A DNA stretch of 64,000 nucleotides from JAZTZP01 sp045637525 (GCA_045637525.1 JAZTZP010000150.1:69796-133795); one strand, 5' to 3'; shown: positions 49,387-58,870, counted from the stretch's first letter. Notes: generated by a model from the sequence alone, not told the origin. Translations and numbers: made by a program.

Positions 49387-50541
49387 ATGAGAAGCTGGGC
49401 TGAAATTAATCTTGATGCCTTGGAAAATAATATAAAAGAAATAAGACGTGTAACTAATCCGGATTCAAAGATTATGGCAGTTATAAAAGCTGACGCTTAT
49501 GGACATGGATTTTTTGAGGTTGCTGAAACTCTGGCTGAGAACGGTGCGGATTGTTTTGCAGTTGCAGTAGCTGAAGAGGCTTTGCAGATTCGAAGTGCCG
49601 GTTTTTCTCAGGATATTCTTATTCTCGGAAGCGTTGATATGCGGAAGATTGATAAACTGATTGAAAATAATATTTCACTTTGTGTTTATGATTTTAATTT
49701 AGCGAAGGAAATATCGGATTGTGCCGCTAAGCATGGCAAAAAGGTTAAAGTTCATATAAAGATTGATACCGGAATGGCTCGAATTGGCTATCTTTCCGGT
49801 GTTGGAAACGATAAAATGATAATTGATGAAATTATAAAAATTTCACAGCTTCAAAATATATTTATAGAAGGAATATTTACTCATTTTTCTACTGCTGATG
49901 AAACTGATGAGTGCTATACACGGCTTCAGTTTGAACGGTTTATGAGTATTTGCGGTGATTTGGAAAGTGCAGGATTAAATATACCGATAAGACATGCTGC
50001 TAATAGTGCGGCAATACTGAAATATCCTGAAATGCATCTTGACATGGTGAGACCCGGCATTATATTGTATGGGCTATACCCTTCTGATGAAATTGATAAA
50101 AACATATTAAAGCTTACACCGGTAATGACGTTTAAATCGAGAATAACTCATGTAAAAGAAGTTCCTTCCGGAATAGGTGTGAGCTACGGAAAAGAATACA
50201 TAACCGATTGTAGCAGATTAATTGCAACTGTACCGGTCGGTTATGCCGACGGATATATAAGAAAATTTGCCGGATGTGGAAAAATGCTGTTAAAAAACCA
50301 GAAAGTAAAAATTGTAGGAAGAATTTGTATGGATCAATGTATGATTGATGTAACAAATGTCAATAATATCAGTAAAGGTGATGAAGTAACAATTTTTACC
50401 GATCGCGAAATAACTGCAGATGATCTGGCAAGTTGGGCAGATACTATTAATTATGAGATAGTTTGTATGATATCTAAACGTATCCCGAGAATATATCTTA
50501 AAGACGGAAGGAAGGTGAAGGAAGTCAATTATCTCACTTAG
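49387..50541 (+). CDS. alr: Alanine racemase
   Basis: The 384-residue PLP enzyme makes D-alanine for peptidoglycan. The cofactor lysine is in 'IMAVIKADAYGHG' near residue 37, and the second catalytic base, a tyrosine, is in 'GIGVSYGKEYI' around residue 265; 'KIDTGMARIGYLSG' and 'GRICMDQCMIDVT' are further signatures. The ATG at 49387 is 7 bases from AAGGAG. alr followed by a mazEF pair is the same arrangement as alr-ndoAI-ndoA in Bacillus. Confidence 0.95.
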   Translation: MRSWAEINLDALENNIKEIRRVTNPDSKIMAVIKADAYGHGFFEVAETLAENGADCFAVAVAEEALQIRSAGFSQDILILGSVDMRKIDKLIENNISLCVYDFNLAKEISDCAAKHGKKVKVHIKIDTGMARIGYLSGVGNDKMIIDEIIKISQLQNIFIEGIFTHFSTADETDECYTRLQFERFMSICGDLESAGLNIPIRHAANSAAILKYPEMHLDMVRPGIILYGLYPSDEIDKNILKLTPVMTFKSRITHVKEVPSGIGVSYGKEYITDCSRLIATVPVGYADGYIRKFAGCGKMLLKNQKVKIVGRICMDQCMIDVTNVNNISKGDEVTIFTDREITADDLASWADTINYEIVCMISKRIPRIYLKDGRKVKEVNYLT

Positions 50542-50578
50542 TTGCCAATAAACTTACAGAAACGGGGGCCTGATTGCT

Positions 50579-50740
50579 TTGTCACAAAAAAATAAATATG
50601 GGCAGAAGGAAAAAGAACAGTCGTTAATTAATGGCTATATTGAAATGTCTGAAATTAATCTGTCCATCGCTAATATGTGTATAGAAGCAGATAATGAAGC
50701 TTTAATCTGCATCGAGGAGAATTTGACGGAGTGTGAATAG
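50579..50740 (+). CDS. Probable MazE/EndoAI-type antitoxin (53 residues)
   Basis: The 53-residue frame begins at TTG 50579 and ends TAG at 50738-50740, where it overlaps the toxin start by one base. A run of five G (50564-50568) lies 10 bases upstream. It is acidic and helical ('INGYIEMSEINLSIANMCIEADNEALICIEENL'), of the type that precedes MazF in many Clostridia. It lacks an obvious N-terminal ribbon-helix-helix, so it may bind only the toxin. Position and coupling are the main evidence. Confidence 0.65.
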   Translation: MSQKNKYGQKEKEQSLINGYIEMSEINLSIANMCIEADNEALICIEENLTECE

Positions 50741-51093
50741 TGGTGATTGTAAAAAGAGGAGATATTTATTATGCCGATTTAAGTCCTGTTGTAGGCTCAG
50801 AGCAGGGTGGAATACGTCCTGTGCTTATTATACAGAATGACATCGGGAATAAATACAGTCCAACCGTAATAGCCGCGGCTATAACAAGCCAGATCAATAA
50901 GGCGAAGATGCCTACTCATATCGAATTAAAGGCGTGCGAATACGGTCTGAATAAAGATTCTGTTATATTAATGGAGCAAATCAGGACAATAGATAAAAAA
51001 CGTCTTCGTGAAAAAATCGGAAAACTTGACGAAGAGCTTATGCGTTGTGTTAATGAAGCTTTAGCTATAAGCTTTGGATTGGGAGAGATCTGA
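50740..51093 (+). CDS. mazF: MazF/PemK-family mRNA interferase toxin
   Basis: The 117-residue ribonuclease cleaves mRNA at short sequence sites when free of antitoxin. It begins 'VKRGDIYYADLSPVVGSEQGGIRPVLIIQND', with the catalytic Arg26, and has 'TVIAAAITSQINKAKMPTHIEL' and 'DSVILMEQIRTIDKKRL', typical of the chromosomal NdoA/EndoA branch. The start is GTG at 50740 (a second GTG follows directly). It ends before a terminator. Confidence 0.95.
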   Translation: MVIVKRGDIYYADLSPVVGSEQGGIRPVLIIQNDIGNKYSPTVIAAAITSQINKAKMPTHIELKACEYGLNKDSVILMEQIRTIDKKRLREKIGKLDEELMRCVNEALAISFGLGEI

Positions 51094-51112
51094 TATGCGA
51101 AGATTTTACAGC

Positions 51113-51144
51113 AAAGGGTTATGTTTCTACATAGCCCTTTTATC
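51113..51144 (+). terminator. Terminator after mazF
   Basis: AAAGGGTTATG (51113-51123), loop TTTCTA, CATAGCCCTTT (51130-51140), one G-U pair, followed by TATC and A/T-rich sequence. Confidence 0.7.
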
Positions 51145-51182
51145 ATATAAACAAAATTTAATATTTTTTTTATAGAATACTA

Positions 51183-51211
51183 TTGTTATTTTTTTAAATA
51201 TGTAGTATAAT
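51183..51211 (+). promoter_or_regulatory. Promoter of metF-metH
   Basis: TTGTTA (51183-51188), a 17-base spacer and TATAAT (51206-51211). The short leader (about 30 bases) leaves no room for a SAM riboswitch. Confidence 0.65.
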
Positions 51212-51244
51212 GTATATAGAGTAAAGAAAGAGGTGCAAAAAACA

Positions 51245-52114
51245 ATGTACATAAGAGATGTTTTTTCAAAGAAAAAACCGGTACTGTCCTTTGAGGTTTT
51301 TCCGCCAAAGACAAGTGATGGAATTGATGTCGTACTTGATGCTGTAAAGAAAATGTCTGTTCATGATATAGATTATATGAGTGTAACATACGGGGCGGGA
51401 GGCAGTACATCTAAATCTACACCGGATGTTGCAGATTTTATTGAAAATACAGTAAACATACCGGCTTTGGCGCACCTTACCTGTGTGAATACCTCTTCGG
51501 ACACGGTTCGTGAAACGCTGAAAAGTCTGAAAGAAAAAAACGTCAGAAATATTTTAGCACTAAGAGGCGATATTCCGGCAGGTGTTGAGTGTACTAATGA
51601 TGATTTTAAATACGCAAGCCAGCTTACTGAGTTCATAAAGAAAAACGGTGAATTTTGTGTAGGCGGCGCTTGTTATCCTGAATGCCACCCGGATTCTCCG
51701 AATGTTGATACCGATCTGGAAAATCTTAAAATTAAAGTTGACAGCGGATGCGACTTTTTAGTAACACAGATGTTTTTTGATAATGACGCATTTTATAATT
51801 TCCGCGATAAGGCAGTAAAAAAAGGTATTAATGTTCCTATAACTGCCGGAATAATGCCACTCACCGGTTCAAAGCAGATTGAAAAGATGTGTGTGCTTTC
51901 AGGCGGAGCGGCAATGCCTTCAAAATTTTTAAGAATAATATCCAAATATATTGACAAACCGATAGCTTTAAAGCAAGCTTGTATTGCTTATTCGGTAGAG
52001 CAGATAATAGAGCTTGTTTCTGAAAATGTTGACGGAATACACCTCTATACTATGAATAAACCCGAAGTGGCGCAGTCCGTAATTTCTGTTATAAATGGTC
52101 TTTTTAGAGAATAG
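51245..52114 (+). CDS. metF: Methylenetetrahydrofolate reductase
   Basis: The 289-residue flavoenzyme reduces 5,10-methylene-THF to 5-methyl-THF, the methyl donor for the next gene. Signatures: 'PVLSFEVFPPKT', 'DYMSVTYGAGGST', 'AHLTCVNTSSDTVRETL', 'NILALRGDIPAG', 'DFLVTQMFFDNDAFYNFRDKA' and 'PITAGIMPLTGSKQIEKM'. The ATG at 51245 is chosen; the in-frame GTG at 51233 is part of AGAGGTG. metH follows after 15 bases. Confidence 0.95.
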   Translation: MYIRDVFSKKKPVLSFEVFPPKTSDGIDVVLDAVKKMSVHDIDYMSVTYGAGGSTSKSTPDVADFIENTVNIPALAHLTCVNTSSDTVRETLKSLKEKNVRNILALRGDIPAGVECTNDDFKYASQLTEFIKKNGEFCVGGACYPECHPDSPNVDTDLENLKIKVDSGCDFLVTQMFFDNDAFYNFRDKAVKKGINVPITAGIMPLTGSKQIEKMCVLSGGAAMPSKFLRIISKYIDKPIALKQACIAYSVEQIIELVSENVDGIHLYTMNKPEVAQSVISVINGLFRE

Positions 52115-52129
52115 AAAGGATTTTTACAT

Positions 52130-54505
52130 ATGTTAAAAGAAATGCTTGGTAAAAAAATGCTGTTTTTTGATGGCGGAATGGGAACTCTTCTTCAGAAAAA
52201 CGGCTTAAAGGGCGGCGAAATCCCTGAATATCTGAATATAACCGATTCTGATGCCATTACATCAATTCACAGGGCATATATTGACGCCGGTAGTGATATT
52301 ATAACAACAAATACTTTTGGTGCAAACGGTGTGAAAGCACTTGAGTGGAAATGTTCATTAAATGAAATAATAACTGCCGCTGTAACAAATGTTAAGAATG
52401 CAATTGCATCAAGCGGTACAACCCGACAGATTTTCACAGCGCTCGATATGGGACCCACCGGGAAGCTGTTAGAACCGCTCGGGGATTTTACATTTGATTC
52501 AGCATATGAAGCCTTTAAGGCTGCAGCTGTTGCCGGAGAACAGGCAGGTGCAGACCTTGTTATAATTGAAACTATGTCTGATTTGTATGAGGCTAAAGCC
52601 GCTGTTTTAGCGGTTAAAGAAAATACTGATTTACCTGTATTTTGTACAATGACATTTGATGAAAAGGGCCAGACGCTTACGGGTGCAAGTGCTGCTGTTG
52701 CGGCTGTTACCTTAGAGGGCTTAGGCGTGGATGCGATAGGTGCAAACTGCGGTCTCGGACCTTCACAGATTTATAACATAGTTAATGAAATGCATGAATT
52801 CTGCTCAGTTCCCATAATTGTTCAACCGAACGCCGGATTGCCTAAAATTGTTGACGGATGCACTGTTTTTGATGTTGATGCCGTGATGTTTAGTTCTCAA
52901 ATGGAGAAAATTGCAAGGATTGGAGTATCTGTTATGGGCGGATGCTGCGGTACTACTCCTGAATACATCAGAAATACTGTTGAGAAGTGCAAATCAGTTG
53001 TACCTAACGTAACTGAAAATGAAAATACATATATTACGTCTTACTGTCGTTTTGCGGAATTAGGCAAAAGACCGCTGATAATCGGCGAGAGGATTAATCC
53101 CACCGGCAAAAAGAAATTAAAAGAGGCACTCCGGGCAAATGATATGGAATACATTATGAACGAAGCGATTTCACAGGTCGAAGCCGGAGCTGATGTTCTG
53201 GATATTAATACCGGTCTGCCTGAAATATGCGAATCTGACATGATGATAGCGGCTATCAAAGCTGTAACATCGTGTGCTACTGTGCCTTTACAGATTGACA
53301 GTGCAGATCCTGCGGTTTTAGAACGTGCACTGCGTTATTATAACGGTAAGCCGATTATAAATTCAGTAAACGGAAAACAGGAAACTATGGATCTGGTGTT
53401 TCCGCTTGCAGCTAAATATGGCGGTGTGGTGATCGGTCTTACACTTGATGAGGATGGAATACCTGCTACTGCTGAGGGCAGGAAGTTAATTGCTGAAAGG
53501 ATAGTATCGGAGGCATCACGATATGGCATAAGAAAAAAAGACATTTTAATAGATGCACTCACAATGACTGTTTCGACAGGCGAGCCGGAGGCTAAAACCA
53601 CCTTAGAAGCTTTGAGGTTGATAAAAGATATGGGCGTTAAAACTGTTCTTGGCGTATCAAATGTATCGTTTGGACTTCCGAGACGAGAGCTTGTTAACAG
53701 TACGTTTTTTGCATTGGCACTGAATAGCGGTTTGGATGCTTGCATCATTAATCCTTGTTCAGAGTCGATGATGAATGCATATTATTCTTATCTTGTTTTA
53801 TCGGGTATAGACGATAATTGTGCAGGATATATCGAAAGGTATAACGGCACAGTGCAAAAAATTACGGAAGTTACTGAAAATAAGAATTTATATGAAATAA
53901 TAGTAAAGGGCTTGCGGGATATTGCTTATGCCGAAACCGAAGAGCTTTTGAAAACAACAGAGCCTATGGCAATAATTAATCAGATTATCATACCGGCATT
54001 AAATTATGTTGGTGGTGAGTTTGAGAAGGGAATAATGTTTTTGCCGCAGCTTATGACGTCGGCGGCAACGGTACAAAATGCGTTTGAGGCTATAAAAAAA
54101 CATATAGAATCGACGGGTGATATTCCTGAATCAAAGGGTACGATAATTCTTGCTACCGTTAAAGGTGATGTTCATGACATCGGAAAAAATATTGTAAAAG
54201 TTCTTCTTGAAAACTATGGCTATAAGGTTGTTGATTTAGGGAAGGATGTTCCCGAACAACACGTAGTTGAAGCCATAAAGAATGAAAACGCAGATTTATG
54301 CGGTTTGTCTGCATTAATGACAACAACAGTCAGCAGTATGGAAACTACCATTAAAGCCATACGACAAGCAGGATTGACAGTAAAGATTTTAGTCGGCGGA
54401 GCTGTTTTGACTGAAGAATATGCAAAAATGATCGGTGCTGACGCTTATGCAAAAGACGCTTTGGCTGCTGTTGAATATGCAAATAAACACTTTGAAGACA
54501 AATAA
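52130..54505 (+). CDS. metH: Cobalamin-dependent methionine synthase without the reactivation domain
   Basis: The 791-residue protein transfers a methyl group from methyl-THF to homocysteine through cobalamin. Domains in order: homocysteine-binding (about 1-290) with zinc cysteines in 'GANCGLGPSQ' and 'GGCCGTTPEY', pterin-binding (about 300-560, 'IIGERINPTGKKKLKEAL', 'DVLDINTGLP'), and cobalamin cap and binding (about 575-790) with 'GDVHDIGKNIVKVLLENYGYKVVDLGKDVP' supplying the axial His. The C-terminal AdoMet-binding reactivation domain of the 1,200-residue E. coli enzyme is missing, as in other anaerobes. Confidence 0.95.
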   Translation: MLKEMLGKKMLFFDGGMGTLLQKNGLKGGEIPEYLNITDSDAITSIHRAYIDAGSDIITTNTFGANGVKALEWKCSLNEIITAAVTNVKNAIASSGTTRQIFTALDMGPTGKLLEPLGDFTFDSAYEAFKAAAVAGEQAGADLVIIETMSDLYEAKAAVLAVKENTDLPVFCTMTFDEKGQTLTGASAAVAAVTLEGLGVDAIGANCGLGPSQIYNIVNEMHEFCSVPIIVQPNAGLPKIVDGCTVFDVDAVMFSSQMEKIARIGVSVMGGCCGTTPEYIRNTVEKCKSVVPNVTENENTYITSYCRFAELGKRPLIIGERINPTGKKKLKEALRANDMEYIMNEAISQVEAGADVLDINTGLPEICESDMMIAAIKAVTSCATVPLQIDSADPAVLERALRYYNGKPIINSVNGKQETMDLVFPLAAKYGGVVIGLTLDEDGIPATAEGRKLIAERIVSEASRYGIRKKDILIDALTMTVSTGEPEAKTTLEALRLIKDMGVKTVLGVSNVSFGLPRRELVNSTFFALALNSGLDACIINPCSESMMNAYYSYLVLSGIDDNCAGYIERYNGTVQKITEVTENKNLYEIIVKGLRDIAYAETEELLKTTEPMAIINQIIIPALNYVGGEFEKGIMFLPQLMTSAATVQNAFEAIKKHIESTGDIPESKGTIILATVKGDVHDIGKNIVKVLLENYGYKVVDLGKDVPEQHVVEAIKNENADLCGLSALMTTTVSSMETTIKAIRQAGLTVKILVGGAVLTEEYAKMIGADAYAKDALAAVEYANKHFEDK

Positions 54506-54528
54506 CGTATGAAAGGATTTTGAATGTA

Positions 54529-55656
54529 TTGAAAGCGCTTATTTTATCTATAAAGGCCGGATATGGACATCATTCAGCCGGTCATGCTGTTGTTGAATGT
54601 TTTGAATCACACGGATGCGAGTGCCTGATGCTTGACACATTTGAATATATCAGCAAATTTTTATGCGATGGAGTTCAGGACGGCTATTTATTAACGACGA
54701 AATATCTTAAAGAAGCATACGGAATAGTATATTCCACTCTCGACAAGCGTGATGAGCCTGTGGAACGTTATTCACCTGCTGTTATGGTTTCTAAAGTTAT
54801 ATCAAAAAAATTAGTTAAATTCATAGACGACTATAACCCTGATATTATTATAGGGACGCATTCTTTTGTGGGAGTACTGCTTACGGTTATGAAAGAGCGC
54901 GGATATATTAAATGTCCGACAACAGGAATAATAACTGATTTTACAGTGCATCCTTTCTGGGAAAGCACACAGCTTGATGCGTATGTATTACCCGACCGTA
55001 TGCTAATACCGTCTGCAAACAGAAAAGGTATTCCGACGAAATCTGTTCTTCCGGTTGGTATTCCGATACGGAAACAGTTTTCTCAGAAAAATGACAAGGA
55101 ATTTATCCGCCGGAAGTTAGGGCTTCAGCATAAGAAAACTGTACTTGTGATGATGGGATCTATGGGATTTGGCAGCATAACAGATGTTATACATACTCTC
55201 GATGAATTTCCGGATGATTTTCAAATTGTTTGTGTTTGCGGAAATAATGAAAAAGCGAAAAGCAGTATTGATGAGGTTTTGTGGAACAAAAACGTTGTAA
55301 ATCTCGGGTTTACAACTAATATCAGTGAATACATGGATGCTGCTGATGTAATAGTTACAAAACCGGGAGGGCTCACAACATCAGAAGCAATGGCAAAAGG
55401 TCTTCCTATGATACTTATGAATCCAATACCCGGTCAGGAAGACAGAAACATTCAGTTTTTAGTGAATGCCGGCGCCGGTATAATGGTTACAGATACATAT
55501 CCGCTTGAATATGCATTATATGCATTTTTTAAGTGTGATTGGAAAGCAGGACTAATGAAACAGGCTGTTTCTGCAATAGGCAAGCCGAATGCGACGGAGG
55601 ATTTATATGATGCTTCGTTGAAACTTATAGAAAACAAGGACGTAATAGCAAAGTGA
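54529..55656 (+). CDS. MGDG-synthase/UgtP-family glycolipid glycosyltransferase
   Basis: The 375-residue GT28-type enzyme begins 'KALILSIKAGYGHHSAGHAVVECFESHG', the diacylglycerol glycosyltransferase start, and has 'GTHSFVGVLLTVMKERGYI', 'VVNLGFTTNISEYMDAADVIVTKPGGLTTSEAMAKGLPMIL' for nucleotide-sugar binding. It probably makes mono- or diglucosyl-diacylglycerol at the membrane. The start is uncertain: TTG 54529 fits the family and is 11 bases from AAGGA, while TTG 54520 is only 2 bases from it. It overlaps the next gene by 4 bases. Confidence 0.85.
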   Translation: MKALILSIKAGYGHHSAGHAVVECFESHGCECLMLDTFEYISKFLCDGVQDGYLLTTKYLKEAYGIVYSTLDKRDEPVERYSPAVMVSKVISKKLVKFIDDYNPDIIIGTHSFVGVLLTVMKERGYIKCPTTGIITDFTVHPFWESTQLDAYVLPDRMLIPSANRKGIPTKSVLPVGIPIRKQFSQKNDKEFIRRKLGLQHKKTVLVMMGSMGFGSITDVIHTLDEFPDDFQIVCVCGNNEKAKSSIDEVLWNKNVVNLGFTTNISEYMDAADVIVTKPGGLTTSEAMAKGLPMILMNPIPGQEDRNIQFLVNAGAGIMVTDTYPLEYALYAFFKCDWKAGLMKQAVSAIGKPNATEDLYDASLKLIENKDVIAK

Positions 55657-56852
55657 AAAAATTTTTTAGACGTGTTTTTAGATTATTTTTAATATGTGTA
55701 TTGGTTTCGTTATTTACAGTAATGCTGAATAATGAAACTGATATTATCTCGGATTTTGGAAAATATTCTCCGCAAACACTGGAAAAATATCCACAGGTTT
55801 GCGAGGCTCTTAAAAGCTTTTCTGACTATTTATCTGTGAAGACAGGGCATTGGCCTACCGTCAGCCGTATTATTGCTGCTATCGAAAAGAGTTCAATCAA
55901 TCCGCAGGAATTAGTAACGAACAGTTATATAAAAAATAGTCCTATGGTAAGCTTTTATGAACCGGAAAGCATAGGTTTTTCCGTAAATAAAAATGCAGTT
56001 ACTATTTTCGGAAACTCCGAAAATGCTGACAATAATAATTTTATAGCTATATTTACCGATGATAAGAATAACGAAATTTTGCAAACTTCATTTTCTAAAA
56101 ACTTTCAGAATGAGTTTGCAGAAAAAATAACAATCCCCAAAACAGATAAATCAAGGTTAGAGATTTCGGTTTATACCAGTCCTAAAATGTATGGCGAATA
56201 TAACAGCATGATACTTGATTATGTGTATATCGTTAAAAATGATATTGGTGAATGGGAAATAGAAAAGTCTCCGGTTTATGAAAATAACTGCGAATTCTAC
56301 GAAACGGAAAAACCTGTAAATAATGCGCTTACATCTTCTTCAGCTATACTGTCTGAACGGGAGGATGTAAAACGGTTTGTTAATAATATTGTAAACGGAA
56401 TTGATAATGATTATGATAAGCTGTTGGCACTTCATGATTGGATTTGTAAAAACATATACTATGATGAGGACGCGGTACAGAGCGGAGAATACCCTTCGTA
56501 TAATCCGATAGATGTGATAAACAGCCGAAAAGGGGTATGTAAAGGATTTGCATATCTATTTGCTACAATGGTAAGAAGTATTAATATACCATGTAATATT
56601 GTGTCCGGCTATGCTTTAGGCGTGGAAGAAATTGATGATTGGGGAGATGTGAGCAGCTCTGAGGCACCCAATCATGCATGGAATGAAGCTTATGTTGATG
56701 GCAGATGGATCATTATAGACACTACATGGGATTGCGGAAATAAAATTGAGAACGGCAATAAGACAGAATTGCCGGTGTCCCACGTATATTTTGATGCTAA
56801 TATTGATTATTTTTCAGCAAACCATAAAATTATGGAATACATTACGCGCTGA
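55653..56852 (+). CDS. Membrane-anchored transglutaminase-like protein
   Basis: The 399-residue protein has an N-terminal signal-anchor ('VFRLFLICVLVSLFTVML', about 8-25), a poorly conserved middle (30-240) and a transglutaminase-core domain (about 250-360). The catalytic triad is visible as Cys in 'SRKGVCKGFAYLFATMV', His in 'NHAWNEAYVDG' and Asp in 'WIIIDTTWDCG'. Bacterial members are often proteases or have unknown substrates outside the cell. It starts at GTG 55653 in a GTGA overlap with the glycosyltransferase gene. Confidence 0.85.
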   Translation: MKKFFRRVFRLFLICVLVSLFTVMLNNETDIISDFGKYSPQTLEKYPQVCEALKSFSDYLSVKTGHWPTVSRIIAAIEKSSINPQELVTNSYIKNSPMVSFYEPESIGFSVNKNAVTIFGNSENADNNNFIAIFTDDKNNEILQTSFSKNFQNEFAEKITIPKTDKSRLEISVYTSPKMYGEYNSMILDYVYIVKNDIGEWEIEKSPVYENNCEFYETEKPVNNALTSSSAILSEREDVKRFVNNIVNGIDNDYDKLLALHDWICKNIYYDEDAVQSGEYPSYNPIDVINSRKGVCKGFAYLFATMVRSINIPCNIVSGYALGVEEIDDWGDVSSSEAPNHAWNEAYVDGRWIIIDTTWDCGNKIENGNKTELPVSHVYFDANIDYFSANHKIMEYITR

Positions 56853-56887
56853 GTAACATAAATTTATTGTAAGTGAGGTGAGAAAAG

Positions 56888-57427
56888 ATGTCTGATTACA
56901 TAACGACCTTTACCGGTTGTCACATAAACCCGATGCAACCGGATGCGGATCTGATAAATTTAGAAGATATTGCGCATTCACTTTCATTACAATGCAGAGC
57001 TAACGGTCATTTTCCGAGGTTTTATACAGTCGCACAGCATTGTATTGATTGTGCGATTGAAGCAAAACACAGAAAATATAATAAATCCATGCAGCTTGCA
57101 TGTCTTTTACATGATGCGGCAGAGGCTTATTTTGCCGATATACCAAAGCCTGTAAAACAATATTTCCCCGAATATGAGCAATACGAAATCAAGCTTTTGG
57201 ATGTTATTTATCAAAAATACTTAGGAAAAAAGTTATCCGTGAAGGAATGGAATATAGTTTCAGGAATAGACAGAGATTTGTTTTGTCACGAATTTTTAGT
57301 GATTATGGGCGAGCAAACTACTGATGTAATGCCGGAGCTATACTCAAATCCTCTTTTTAAAACTCGCCCTGCAATTGAAGTTGAAGAAGAATATAAACGC
57401 TGTTTCAGACGTCTTATATCAAAATGA
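56888..57427 (+). CDS. HD-domain phosphohydrolase
   Basis: The 179-residue protein has the HD metal-binding set: His in 'TVAQHCIDCAIEA', the HD pair in 'LACLLHDAAEAYFADIPKPVKQYF', and a later Asp. It resembles YfbR-like 5'-nucleotidase and related hydrolases; the substrate is unknown. AGGTGAG lies upstream of the ATG. It overlaps the radical SAM gene by 4 bases (ATGA), suggesting joint translation. Confidence 0.82.
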   Translation: MSDYITTFTGCHINPMQPDADLINLEDIAHSLSLQCRANGHFPRFYTVAQHCIDCAIEAKHRKYNKSMQLACLLHDAAEAYFADIPKPVKQYFPEYEQYEIKLLDVIYQKYLGKKLSVKEWNIVSGIDRDLFCHEFLVIMGEQTTDVMPELYSNPLFKTRPAIEVEEEYKRCFRRLISK

Positions 57428-58362
57428 ATGACTTTTACTATTCTGATGATATTAAAAGATACCATACATGGAATTATCATTTAAAGAAAAAGTTCGGCTG
57501 TAAGGTTTTTAAAGTATCACTTAATGCCGGCTTTACCTGCCCTAATATTGACGGCAGTAAAGGTACCGGAGGCTGTACGTATTGTTCATCATCCGGAAGC
57601 GGTGATTTTGCAGGAAATCCTGAGGCTACACTGGAAGAACAGTTTGAAAGCGTGAAAGCAATGCTTCACAAAAAATGGCATGAAGGCAAGTATATGCCGT
57701 ATTTTCAGGCACACACAAATACATATGCACCATTGCCGGTGCTGAAACAAAAGTTTGAGGAAGTTATAAAGTATGAGAATACTGTCGGACTCAGCATTGC
57801 CACACGTGCAGATTGTATTTCGGATGACGTGCTCCGGTATTTGCACGATTTAAGCCGCAGAACTTATCTTATAGTTGAGCTTGGGCTTCAGAGTATATTT
57901 GATGAAACAGGAGAGCGGATTAACAGATGCCATACATATCAGGAGTTTTTTGAATGTTATAACAGGCTTGTTGAGAGAGATATAAATGTTTGCGTGCATC
58001 TTATAAATGGACTTCCGGGAGAAAATAAGGAAATGATGCTTGAGAGTGCAAAAACGGTGGGGAAGTTGAATCCTCATTGTCTGAAGCTTCATTTACTGCA
58101 TATCATCAAAAACACGAGAATGGAACAAGAGTATTTTGACGGAAAGGTAAGTCCGCTGACTCTGGAAGAATATGTTGATATCGTAACAGATCAGCTCAGA
58201 TATATTCCTGAAACCACAGTAATCCAGCGATTAACGGGTGATGGCGGACGTGATATTCTTACAGCGCCACTGTGGAGTTTGAAAAAGTTTGTGGTACTTA
58301 ATGAAATTGACAAGACTATGATAAGAAAAAATGCATATCAGGGAGATCTGATAAAAAAATAA
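57424..58362 (+). CDS. TIGR01212-family radical SAM protein (YtqA-like)
   Basis: The 312-residue protein has an unusual cluster motif, C-x11-C-x2-C in 'FTCPNIDGSKGTGGCTYC' (about residues 35-52), as in TIGR01212. Also visible are 'MPYFQAHTNTYAPL', 'LSIATRADCI', 'LIVELGLQSIFDETGERINR' and 'VCVHLINGLPGENKEMM'. The family is widespread and its reaction is not settled; the fold is close to Elp3-type radical SAM domains, so tRNA modification has been considered. The 166 bases after it hold no gene. Confidence 0.9.
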   Translation: MNDFYYSDDIKRYHTWNYHLKKKFGCKVFKVSLNAGFTCPNIDGSKGTGGCTYCSSSGSGDFAGNPEATLEEQFESVKAMLHKKWHEGKYMPYFQAHTNTYAPLPVLKQKFEEVIKYENTVGLSIATRADCISDDVLRYLHDLSRRTYLIVELGLQSIFDETGERINRCHTYQEFFECYNRLVERDINVCVHLINGLPGENKEMMLESAKTVGKLNPHCLKLHLLHIIKNTRMEQEYFDGKVSPLTLEEYVDIVTDQLRYIPETTVIQRLTGDGGRDILTAPLWSLKKFVVLNEIDKTMIRKNAYQGDLIKK

Positions 58363-58528
58363 AAAGCAAAAATACTCCAATTTTGAAGCACCCTTGCCTT
58401 TCCTGTACTAATATTAAAACATAAAATGAATAAATTGTCAAGTTTTTGTTAAAAAATATTTTATTTTTGTGAATTTTGTGACTAACTGCTGAAATTATGC
58501 GTCGGCTTTTGTCGAAAATGACAATAAC

Positions 58529-58870
58529 TTAACCTGCCGGCCAACCGAATTGTCTTCCACCGGTCAGATGAAAATGTATATGTTCTACTGTCTGACCGCC
58601 GTCAACTCCGCAATTGTTGACAATTCTGTATCCTGATTCAGCGATATTCTCGTTTTTTGCTATCTGAGGGATAATCTCAAATATATGAGCAATCACTTTG
58701 CTGTTTTCGGCTGTTAAATCATTAGCTGATTTTATATGCTGTTTTGGTATGATAATGATATGAACGGGAGCTTGCGGTTCTATATCTCTGAACGCAAGAA
58801 CCTGTTCATCCTCATAAACCTTTGTTGAAGGTATTTCACCTGCTGCGATTTTACAAAAAATACAATCCAT
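58529..58870 (-). CDS. HIT-family (HinT-like) nucleotide-binding hydrolase
   Basis: The 113-residue protein shows 'DCIFCKIAAGEIPSTKVYEDEQVLAFRDIEPQAPVHIIIIPK' and the His triad in 'QTVEHIHFHLTGGRQFGWPAG'. HinT enzymes hydrolyse AMP phosphoramidates. AAGGAGAG lies 6 bases before the ATG. It is a lone gene, co-directional with the methyltransferase upstream on the minus strand. Confidence 0.95.
   Translation of the reverse strand: MDCIFCKIAAGEIPSTKVYEDEQVLAFRDIEPQAPVHIIIIPKQHIKSANDLTAENSKVIAHIFEIIPQIAKNENIAESGYRIVNNCGVDGGQTVEHIHFHLTGGRQFGWPAG

Noticed and set aside
51145..51244. SAM or other methionine riboswitch before metF
   Set aside because: The promoter at 51183 leaves only about 30 leader bases, and no conserved riboswitch core is present.
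58363..58528. Small gene or RNA between the radical SAM gene and the HIT gene
   Set aside because: No start with a ribosome binding site, no stable hairpin and no promoter pair could be found in this A/T-rich stretch.
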